Part shown: piece after piece, positions 1 to 6,287 of the stretch
How positions within the stretch are numbered: position 1 is the first letter of the stretch
Layout of the letters: each line of letters opens with the position of its first letter
DNA from: URNF01 sp045594105
GTDB lineage: Bacteria > Bacillota > Clostridia > Oscillospirales > Acutalibacteraceae
Length of the DNA: 12,647 nucleotides
NCBI GenBank assembly: GCA_045594105.1
Contig: JAZNXY010000135.1
Location: 1-12,647, forward strand
Direction: 5' to 3'
Program-made: the position numbers and the translations under genes
Notes under the pieces: model-generated
Seen by the model: only the letters and a program-made list of their open reading frames with translations
The model's database searches: none
What the model was told of the DNA's origin: nothing

Positions 1-60
1 GACGGCACCGTTGTTTACAGCGATCCCGTAAACTACTGCTATAGCGATTTTGCAGGTTAA
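1..60 (+). CDS. 3' end of an unidentified protein gene (partial)
   Basis: The first 20 codons read in frame 1 to a TAA at 58-60. They encode a short tail, DGTVVYSDPVNYCYSDFAG, with no gap or rare feature. The gene starts outside the window and the tail carries no recognisable motif, so no function can be given. That it is a real gene end is supported by the ribosome binding site and the small gene that begin 18 bases later, in the arrangement expected of an operon. Confidence 0.55.
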   Translation, partial: DGTVVYSDPVNYCYSDFAG

Positions 61-78
61 TAAGGGGGGAGAAAAACA

Positions 79-201
79 ATGAAATATGTTGCTCCCGAAA
101 TGGAAATTGTAGCAATTGGTGTTGATACCGCCCTTGCAAACGACACCGAAGTCGATTTCGATATGGGCGATTTCTTATCCAAAAACTCGACGCCCAAATA
201 A
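79..201 (+). CDS. Small acidic peptide of 40 residues, function unknown
   Basis: An ATG at 79 follows a G-rich ribosome binding site (GGGGGGAG at 64-71, about 7 bases upstream). The frame runs to a TAA at 199-201 and gives 40 residues beginning MKYVAPEMEIVAIGVDTALA and ending NSTPK. The peptide is acidic, has no cysteine and has no membrane segment. The opening 'MKYxxPEMEV-like' pattern is one I recall from many short uncharacterised peptides of gut Clostridia, some of which resemble leaders of modified peptides; this is memory, not a search. It lies 18 bases after the preceding gene and is followed within 10 bases by a strong terminator, so it is probably the last gene of its operon. A structural accessory peptide or a peptide precursor are both possible. 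No modification enzyme is visible in the window. Confidence 0.6.
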   Translation: MKYVAPEMEIVAIGVDTALANDTEVDFDMGDFLSKNSTPK

Positions 202-210
202 AAGCGTAAA

Positions 211-243
211 AAACCGCCCCGTGGAAACACGGGGCGGTTTTTT
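211..243 (+). terminator. Strong intrinsic terminator after the small peptide gene
   Basis: A perfect 13-bp stem (211-223 with 228-240, core CCGCCCCGTG/CACGGGGCGG) closes on a GAAA loop (224-227) and runs into a T tract ending at 243. It stands 10 bases after the stop codon of the 40-residue peptide gene. The A run on the 5' side makes it potentially bidirectional. Confidence 0.93.
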
Positions 244-254
244 GTATGCGAAAA

Positions 255-273
255 CCACGCGATAGTCGCGTGG
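255..273. other. Short perfect hairpin
   Basis: CCACGCGA at 255-262 and TCGCGTGG at 266-273 form a perfect 8-bp inverted repeat around a 3-base loop. No T tract follows. The 10-mer GCGTGGCTGG that begins in the right arm (268-277) recurs at 510-519, on the other side of the palindromic repeat at 313-464, so this stretch may belong to a larger repeat or mark insertion flanks. Confidence 0.45.
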
Positions 274-312
274 CTGGATAGAGCTTTAGCGATGAAAAAG
301 CTCGCCGCAGCG

Positions 313-464
313 AAGGCCCCCTTGTGTAAAGGGGGGCTGGCTCCGCGTAAGCGGAGACTGGGGGATTGTTATTGATATAAGAAAGTGTTTCTATGCATTT
401 AACAATCCCTCCGACCTCGTCGGCATTGCCCCCTCGGCCACCTCCATTTACACAAGGGGGCTTT
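313..464. repeat. MITE-like palindromic intergenic repeat
   Basis: The ends are inverted repeats: GCCCCCTTGTGTAAA at 316-330 is the exact reverse complement of 447-461. Inside, GGGGGATTGTT (360-370) faces AACAATCCCT (401-410). Each half carries its own small hairpin: CTCCGC-GTAA-GCGGAG at 341-356 and CCGAC-CTC-GTCGG at 411-423. The whole unit could fold into one long branched hairpin and encodes nothing. I recall similar 'CCCCCTTGTGTAAAG...GGGGGATTGTT' palindromes as dispersed repeats in Ruminococcaceae and relatives, which fits a non-autonomous mobile element; this was not checked by search. No target-site duplication could be assigned with confidence. Confidence 0.75.
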
Positions 465-585
465 TGTTAGGCACTACATCAACCCATTTATGGGTAACTG
501 GTAATCGATGCGTGGCTGGCAGGCCAATAAAAAGCGTACTTGTGCGCCGCCAGTAGCGCATAGGGCTGTGCCCGGAAAGGAAATA
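465..585. other. Non-coding stretch between repeat and terminator
   Basis: No open frame with a ribosome binding site is visible. It holds a small perfect inverted repeat (ACCCAT 482-487 with ATGGGT 490-495), GGC/GCC-rich short pairings around 514-526 and 541-570, and then the terminator at 586-610. The run of small hairpins ending in a terminator would be compatible with a small untranslated RNA, but no known family is recognised. Confidence 0.3.
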
Positions 586-610
586 CCCCCCGCTATGCGG
601 GGGGATTTTT
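586..610 (+). terminator. Intrinsic terminator
   Basis: CCCCCCGC (586-593) pairs perfectly with GCGGGGGG (597-604) around a 3-base loop, followed by A and five T (605-610), with more T-rich sequence after. No gene ends just upstream, so it either ends an untranslated transcript coming from 465-585 or backs up the terminator at 211-243. Confidence 0.8.
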
Positions 611-665
611 ATTCTTTTGCGGGACTTGCGTAATTAGGTGCTTTTTGTGGAATAATACGGCAAAT

Positions 666-699
666 TTGTCCCCTCAGGGATGAAATTTTATATTATAAT
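666..699 (+). promoter_or_regulatory. Possible sigma-A-type promoter for the secreted-protein operon
   Basis: TTGTCC at 666-671 and TATATT at 689-694 are separated by 17 bases. A perfect TATAAT overlaps slightly downstream at 694-699, but has no good -35 at the right distance. A start near 700-707 would give a leader of about 430 bases that contains the structured element at 754-860 and the terminator at 909-947. A weak hairpin (AACCTA 715-720 with TGGGTT 731-736) lies just after the predicted start. This was assigned by motif only. Confidence 0.4.
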
Positions 700-753
700 G
701 GATGTAGTAAGCGGAACCTACTTTGCCGAGTGGGTTTTGTAATTATATTCGTT

Positions 754-860
754 GGTAGCCGCGTCTCTCTCTCCGATAAGCATATTCTTGGATGCTTATT
801 GCTAATGCGGTACCATAATACTGTGGCCTCCCCTTGAAAAAGAGGAGGCCACGCAAGTTT
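754..860 (+). ncRNA. Structured leader element, copy 1 (candidate cis-regulatory RNA or operator)
   Basis: Three paired parts are seen in order. An outer stem GGTA(G)CCGC (754-762) pairs with GCGGTACC (807-814), with one bulged base. An inner hairpin has an 8-bp stem, ATAAGCAT (776-783) with ATGCTTAT (792-799), around an 8-base loop. A separate hairpin, GTGGCCTCC (823-831) with GGAGGCCAC (844-852), encloses 12 bases. A pyrimidine-rich strand (764-774) joins the outer and inner stems. The element recurs at 10015-10121 with 57 identical bases (775-831 equals 10034-10090). The single bulged base differs (G here, A there) while the paired bases are kept, which suits a folded RNA. The 24-bp inner palindrome could instead be a protein operator. 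The 3' hairpin has only a short T tract after it and is a poor terminator by itself. No known riboswitch family is recognised. Confidence 0.6.
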
Positions 861-895
861 ATAATGGAGATACACCAAAAGGTGATTAAAACCAA

Positions 896-1017
896 TTTTA
901 AGTGCAGACTGACATTGCTTTCCCGGCGGTGTCAGTTTTATTTTTTTACTAAAAGGAGAGTAAACACATTGTGTATTATATATAAAACAGCAGAAAATAC
1001 CCCCCCTGCACTTAAAA
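896..1017 (+). other. 12-bp inverted repeat enclosing a terminator in the gene leader
   Basis: TTTTAAGTGCAG at 896-907 is the exact reverse complement of CTGCACTTAAAA at 1006-1017. The left arm ends one base before the terminator stem at 909, and the pair encloses that terminator together with an orphan ribosome-binding-like AAAAGGAG (951-958). In RNA this could close a multi-branched domain around the terminator. An attenuator arrangement is an inference from the geometry. The repeat itself is read directly. Confidence 0.5.
909..947 (+). terminator. Intrinsic terminator (possible attenuator) in the leader of the secreted-protein operon
   Basis: CTGACATTGC (909-918) pairs with GCGGTGTCAG (926-935), a 10-bp stem with two G-T wobbles, around a 7-base loop. 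TTTTATTTTTTT follows at 936-947. It lies after structured element copy 1 and about 190 bases before the start codon at 1137, with no gene between. Transcripts from the candidate promoter at 666-699 must pass it to reach the operon, so conditional termination is plausible. Confidence 0.75.
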
Positions 1018-1136
1018 GGTCAAACTTAGCGAATAAAAAGTTGGTTTTGTGTCACTTTCATCAAGAAAGAGATGTTAAAATAAAATTGCGGTGTTGTATG
1101 TTTTTATACGCAAATGGAAGAAAGGGGAAAAGAATT

Positions 1137-4100
1137 ATGCGGGTTAAAAGAATACGAAAAAAAGTAGTTGCGTTATTAGCCACTGTGTCCTTGCTCATCG
1201 GTATGGTGTCGGTGTGCAGCACACTGCTGACAACATTGGCTGTGGAAAGTGAACAGCCCACACGTTTTGTTGCAGACTTTTCGGAATTAAAAGGCATTTT
1301 AGATGCCAACAGTGTGGGCTGGAATCAGGGTGATTCCTATGACACTGCCTACACGCCCATCAGCGACACCACCTCGGTGGATGGACAGCTGAATACGTGG
1401 ATGCGTGAGAAATTCGCATCCAAAACCGCACATTTTTATAGTTCTACTCGTGCGTGGTTTGCCCAGCATTCCAATGAAATCAGTGATTTGGAAACAGCGG
1501 TTAACTGGAGAAACTATGCGTCTTTTGACGTAGGTAACGCCGGCTCTTTGCGCTACAAACTGGGCGGCGGTGCCACCGTTGGTCAGATGTTGCGCCGTGT
1601 GGATAACCTGATTCCGCAGTACAACGGTACCGCTGTCAAGTTAAAGAACTTTGAAGCGAAATTGACCTTGAAAATCGGTTTGCCGAGCTTTAAAGGCGGC
1701 TTCCTGTTCAGCTTCCATGAAGATGAAGCGGGCTCGATGCGTATGCGTTCCGACGGTGTGTATAACGGATACAGATATTACGTAACCGGCAGCACTCTGG
1801 TCATCGGTAACGGTATGGGTAACACCATGACGCCCGGTAAAGACGGTTGGGTGTTCTATAACAACCAAGATCAGATCAGTGCCACGACCGTAGATGAGAA
1901 CATTATTACCAACAATACTACTGCGGCGGGTTATGAACTGAAATTAGCCGATTTGGGCGGCAAGGCTACTTACGAACGCTTTGACAGAACCTTGAACGAC
2001 CAAAACTATACGCTTACCGTCAGAGTGGTAAACGGCACTGCGACCTTCACGTTGGAAAGCGCAGACGGCGCGTTTAAGAAAACGATGACCTCCGCTTGTG
2101 ATACCACCGACGGTTATCTTTCCTTTGGTGTTTCCAACCGTGACACCAATTTCTATGCATTGGAAATCACCGAACTGGATGATAACGGCGATGCGGTTGA
2201 TTATGGTACGTACCATAGCGGCGGCAAGGCGGTAGAAATCTTTGAAGCCGACTTTACCGACGTACCCGACGCACATTACGTAGATAATAAATATTTGTAC
2301 AATACTAACCATGATCACACAACGGGTACCAGCACAGGCTTGACTACTGAAAATAACGCCTCCACCGTTTCGGCTGTGGGTGCGTTTACTTCGGGTAAAG
2401 ACTACACGGTAGACGTGAGAGACAAAGCGCTCGTCGACTACTTAGAGAGCAAGTTCGATTTCTATACTTACGGCTATAACGGCGGCGGTACGCTCCCGAT
2501 GTGGAATGCTGCGGGTTATGTTGTGGATGCAGATGGTAACCCCTTAGGCGCCGGCTTTACGAATTCCGGATATAATCCCGCAACAGGTGAAACCGCCAGT
2601 GGCTATTTGCCCGGCTCCGGTCAGGGTGGCCACGGCAGTAACGGTATGTATCCCACGATGGTGCTTAGCGAGAACAAATGGTTGCACATTGCAAAGGACA
2701 TTGATGGCAATTCGAAGGACCCGTTTGACGTTGTATACTCTTATGCATTGAATGATGCCAACGGCGATAAAGCGGTCTTGAAGAACTTCAAACTTGATTT
2801 GGATTTCAAATTGACCACCGCTTCTGCTACCAATTTCCCGCAGAACCAGTCTCCCGTGTTCGTAAAATTCGGCGGATATAATAGTGTGCAGCACGGCGAT
2901 ACCGACGGTGCGATGTTCTCCATTTCGTGCAACGGCGAGTATTTCTTGGATGATTTGAACACGGTCGTAAACGGTTCTACTTTCACCGCGACGAAGGATA
3001 CGGATAATGCACCGTATTATACCGAAACCGCAGATGTGGCTATTCGCGAAGCACACCTTACTTTGACTGTCAAAAACGGAACGGTTAATGCGGTTGTCAC
3101 CTTGGCAGACGGCACGAAAGTGCTTGACGTCGCGAAGAATGACATTGCTATTCAAAACGGTCTTATCTACATCGGCACCACCTATGCGGGCATCAAACAC
3201 GGCTTGCCCTATTTCGGCGCTGTGAAGGTTGTTCGTTTGGATGATAACGGCAATCCTATCGACTTTACCGACGGCGACAAAGACACCTTTGATGCTTCTT
3301 TTGCGGGCCTTACTGATGTTGTGGATGGCAATTACTATCGCAATCTCGGCACCAAAGGCAACGCTATTATGACCGGTAAATCCACTCCTTGGATGTCTAA
3401 CAAGACGGCTGTAGGCGGCGGCTATGCATTTAGCGGCGATGATACGAACGTTGTGAACTATCTCAACGAGAAATTCGAATTCTATCATACCGACCTTACC
3501 GGCAAAGTACACGAAATGCCTACGTCCTATACCACCACGGAAGAATTACAGGCGGATCAATGGGCGCCTACGGCGGGTAGATGGATCTTGTTTAACGGCA
3601 ACCGTTTACGTGCATCTTTGGGTGCTGCAAGCGACGAACTGTTCCGCAAATCGCTCACCGTTGTGCCGAAAATAAAGGGCGAAGCCGTTTATGCCGCTGA
3701 CTTTGAAATGGAATTCGACTATTCCATTGAAAGTGTCAGAAACGGTATTTACTACCCCGGCGGCGTGGCGCTTACTTTCCGCTCACCTGAAAAGGCGAAA
3801 ACCACCACTTCGGCAGGAGGATATGCGGATGCGGTAACGCTGGTGTTCACACGCGAAAGGATGGTTCTGTATGATAACGTGGCACCTGACTACAAATATG
3901 ACGATGTGCAGGCAGATGAAGGCGCTTTGTTATGGAACAACAGCAACACAAACGTCGGTGCTGCCAGAGTGAAAATCAACGTAGTCGGGAATACGATGTC
4001 TTTGAAAGTAACTTCTGCTGACGGCACTACGGAATTGTATTCCAACGACAACATTACGCTGTCCCGTCTGTATGCAGGATACGTATATTTGACGGCGCTG

Positions 4101-6251
4101 AACAGCGATGTGGCTCTGGGCGACATTGCGGTGAAACCGCTGTACGCGGAAAACTATTTGGCAGTTCCCACTAACCTGCTTGTGCAGAATGGTACTGTTT
4201 TCGGTTTGGATTCACGATATACATACGAATATAAGAAGCAGAATGCGGCTGAGTGGACTGCTGTTCCTCTTGGCAGCACCGAAATCGCCGGCTTGAAGAC
4301 CGATGCAATATATGAAGTGCGTCTCGCGGCCAACCAAAGCCACGCCGCAGGTGCAGCAGTGGTGGTGCAACTGAGTTCCTATGACCTTGAAAACACGGTG
4401 CAATACAACTTTGAAGAAGGCACACAGTTGGATGCTTTCGATACGTGGTTTGTACCGACTATCCACTACAATAATGCGGCAATCGAAACGACGGGTACCT
4501 CTAATACCAACTGGTACATAGAGAACGGCAAACTCCGTTACAAAACTTCCGCTTTGAATAATGAGCCTGCCGCCTATAAAAGCGGTGTGCAGCTGAACGG
4601 ACAGAACTGGCTGTGCAGTTACGCTTCCGCTTATAACTCCAATATGGGTATAGCCGTACTGAAAACAAAGCAATATAAAAACTTTATTTTGGATTTTGAT
4701 TTTACAGGCAGTCCGTATTGGACAACCGTCGGTTTTGGCGCCGACAATACCTCTGACGGCGTGTTTTGGACCACTCAAAAAGGCGGCTATAACTTGTTCT
4801 TGGAATACGATGGCGGAAAAGGCGCAAGCGATTTTCATTATATGACAGCCGATGGTCTGAAATCCGAACGTGCTGTCGGTGCCTTTGAGTACAATGCATC
4901 GGGTTCGCACCATATGCGTGTTATCGTAACCGATAATACAGCGTATATGTCGGTGGATGATCAGCCCACTTGGGTTGTGGATATTCCCTCGTCGTATGAC
5001 GGCGGATATATCTTCTTTGCTTTGAATAACACAACCACCACTATCGACAACGTGCAGGTCGTGGATTTGGATGTTAAAGAAATTGTTATTACCGAATTGG
5101 TAAAATCGGCTGAAACAGCGGAAATTGACCGTGCGGCGGGTGAATCTTTGCAACTTTTCGAAACGGTATATGGGTTGACCGCTGATGGTTATCAGTATCC
5201 GTTATTGGTGGATTTTGAAAGCGACGACTATCGTTCGTATATAAACGGCACTTTCGCCTTGAATATGAAGCTGAAGTCGCTAAAAAACATCTCTTTCTCC
5301 GATGATTTTGATGGGGTGTTTTCGGTTGTTAATAAGGTGGATTACGATACGAGTACTTCCAGAAAATACTATTTTGACCACCCCAATGATTTCAAGGATT
5401 TCGGCGGATATTATTCCCAACCGACAACGTCAGACGGATATTGGTCTAATGCCAACGACACGGGTTCTACTACGGAGAAAAACCGCAAATGGTCTGCCTA
5501 TGACGGTGATTTAGTATCGATAGACCCCACGCAAAAATGGGAAATCAATAAAGGGTCTGCATCGGTAAATTACATTGAGGATAACGGCGGTGCCAGCACG
5601 GTAGCGCGTATGCGAAATCTGTCTACGCTGATATACAAAGGGCATACACTCACCAATTTCCGTATGGAATATGACGTCAAAAAAGGCAGTACTTGGTGGT
5701 ATAATTATGCGCTTATCGGCGTGCAAGATCCTACAAAATATGTGTACAAATTGAATAAAACCAGCGATTCCTTGTCTACGGGCGAGAATGCCGGCACTGT
5801 GAAGCACGACGCAACCAAGGATGCAGGTGTTTATGCATTCTTGGAACAGGAAGGTTACTTTAATATTTTTGGTAATACTGCAGATGGTAATAGCGATCGC
5901 GTAGATGCTGATGCTGTGACTGTAGATGGCAACGCATATGAGTTTATCGCCAATTATGACAGAGATGCATGGCATCACATTACCATTGAAGTGGTAAACG
6001 GTGTTATGAAATGGACGGTTGACGACTCGTTTGCGATGTATTACGAATTGGATTATGACGCATACGGTGGGTACGTCGGTTTCGGCAGTTATGCTACAGG
6101 CAGTCAGTTCGATAATTTCCAGATTACCGCGCTGAATGCCAGCGGCGAAGCGGTAGATATATCTACTGCTGAACAAGGCGGTGCCAAACAAAAAGAAAGC
6201 ATCACAAAACCCAACGCATGGGTACCCAGCTTCCAATTCAGCTGGAACTAA
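1137..6251 (+). CDS. Giant secreted protein with about five LamG/jelly-roll-like repeats
   Basis: This 1704-residue protein starts at ATG 1137, chosen because AAAGGGG (1121-1127) precedes it and a typical signal peptide follows: MRVKRIRKK, then a hydrophobic stretch, with likely cleavage after about A35. The frame is open back to 834, but those codons run through hairpins and a terminator. Five repeats of a concanavalin/LamG-like beta-sandwich can be followed by their last strands, for example 'TLTVRVVNGTATFTLE', 'HHMRVIVTDNTAYMSVDD' and 'HHITIEVVNGVMKWTVDD'. Each is followed by a Gly-rich strand and an 'I-T-x-L-D-D-N-G'-type end. Rough extents are 43-355, 365-710, 716-1006, 1081-1316 and 1382-1676. 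An FN3-like module sits at about 1007-1080, and a short beta region at 1317-1382. I see no catalytic motif, LPXTG, dockerin or membrane anchor. It is probably an extracellular glycan-binding or surface protein. It is co-transcribed with the GH31 gene 36 bases downstream. Ligand unknown. Confidence 0.85.
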   Translation: MRVKRIRKKVVALLATVSLLIGMVSVCSTLLTTLAVESEQPTRFVADFSELKGILDANSVGWNQGDSYDTAYTPISDTTSVDGQLNTWMREKFASKTAHFYSSTRAWFAQHSNEISDLETAVNWRNYASFDVGNAGSLRYKLGGGATVGQMLRRVDNLIPQYNGTAVKLKNFEAKLTLKIGLPSFKGGFLFSFHEDEAGSMRMRSDGVYNGYRYYVTGSTLVIGNGMGNTMTPGKDGWVFYNNQDQISATTVDENIITNNTTAAGYELKLADLGGKATYERFDRTLNDQNYTLTVRVVNGTATFTLESADGAFKKTMTSACDTTDGYLSFGVSNRDTNFYALEITELDDNGDAVDYGTYHSGGKAVEIFEADFTDVPDAHYVDNKYLYNTNHDHTTGTSTGLTTENNASTVSAVGAFTSGKDYTVDVRDKALVDYLESKFDFYTYGYNGGGTLPMWNAAGYVVDADGNPLGAGFTNSGYNPATGETASGYLPGSGQGGHGSNGMYPTMVLSENKWLHIAKDIDGNSKDPFDVVYSYALNDANGDKAVLKNFKLDLDFKLTTASATNFPQNQSPVFVKFGGYNSVQHGDTDGAMFSISCNGEYFLDDLNTVVNGSTFTATKDTDNAPYYTETADVAIREAHLTLTVKNGTVNAVVTLADGTKVLDVAKNDIAIQNGLIYIGTTYAGIKHGLPYFGAVKVVRLDDNGNPIDFTDGDKDTFDASFAGLTDVVDGNYYRNLGTKGNAIMTGKSTPWMSNKTAVGGGYAFSGDDTNVVNYLNEKFEFYHTDLTGKVHEMPTSYTTTEELQADQWAPTAGRWILFNGNRLRASLGAASDELFRKSLTVVPKIKGEAVYAADFEMEFDYSIESVRNGIYYPGGVALTFRSPEKAKTTTSAGGYADAVTLVFTRERMVLYDNVAPDYKYDDVQADEGALLWNNSNTNVGAARVKINVVGNTMSLKVTSADGTTELYSNDNITLSRLYAGYVYLTALNSDVALGDIAVKPLYAENYLAVPTNLLVQNGTVFGLDSRYTYEYKKQNAAEWTAVPLGSTEIAGLKTDAIYEVRLAANQSHAAGAAVVVQLSSYDLENTVQYNFEEGTQLDAFDTWFVPTIHYNNAAIETTGTSNTNWYIENGKLRYKTSALNNEPAAYKSGVQLNGQNWLCSYASAYNSNMGIAVLKTKQYKNFILDFDFTGSPYWTTVGFGADNTSDGVFWTTQKGGYNLFLEYDGGKGASDFHYMTADGLKSERAVGAFEYNASGSHHMRVIVTDNTAYMSVDDQPTWVVDIPSSYDGGYIFFALNNTTTTIDNVQVVDLDVKEIVITELVKSAETAEIDRAAGESLQLFETVYGLTADGYQYPLLVDFESDDYRSYINGTFALNMKLKSLKNISFSDDFDGVFSVVNKVDYDTSTSRKYYFDHPNDFKDFGGYYSQPTTSDGYWSNANDTGSTTEKNRKWSAYDGDLVSIDPTQKWEINKGSASVNYIEDNGGASTVARMRNLSTLIYKGHTLTNFRMEYDVKKGSTWWYNYALIGVQDPTKYVYKLNKTSDSLSTGENAGTVKHDATKDAGVYAFLEQEGYFNIFGNTADGNSDRVDADAVTVDGNAYEFIANYDRDAWHHITIEVVNGVMKWTVDDSFAMYYELDYDAYGGYVGFGSYATGSQFDNFQITALNASGEAVDISTAEQGGAKQKESITKPNAWVPSFQFSWN

Positions 6252-6287
6252 CGACCTGAATCCATCAGAAAGGAAAGTGAAGCATTT

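Noticed and set aside
754..860. CRISPR repeat or tRNA-like gene
   Set aside because: There are only two copies, 9 kb apart with no spacer array. The fold lacks an acceptor stem, T-loop sequence and anticodon arm of a tRNA.
834..1136. In-frame upstream extension of the large secreted protein (101 extra codons)
   Set aside because: These codons run through the 3' hairpin of the structured element, the intrinsic terminator at 909-947 and the inverted repeat arms. They would also put a basic, cysteine-rich stretch before a perfect signal peptide. The start at 1137 has its own ribosome binding site.
2544..3512. 322-codon open frame on the minus strand
   Set aside because: It lies fully opposite the LamG-like repeats of the + strand gene, lacks a ribosome binding site and recognisable domains, and its composition is that of an antisense shadow. 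The same holds for the minus frames at 4212-5153, 5511-6374 and 10489-11013.
1137..6251. Cell-wall anchor or cellulosome dockerin on the large secreted protein
   Set aside because: The C-terminus has no LPXTG plus hydrophobic tail, and I see no paired calcium-binding dockerin loops or SLH motifs in the translation.
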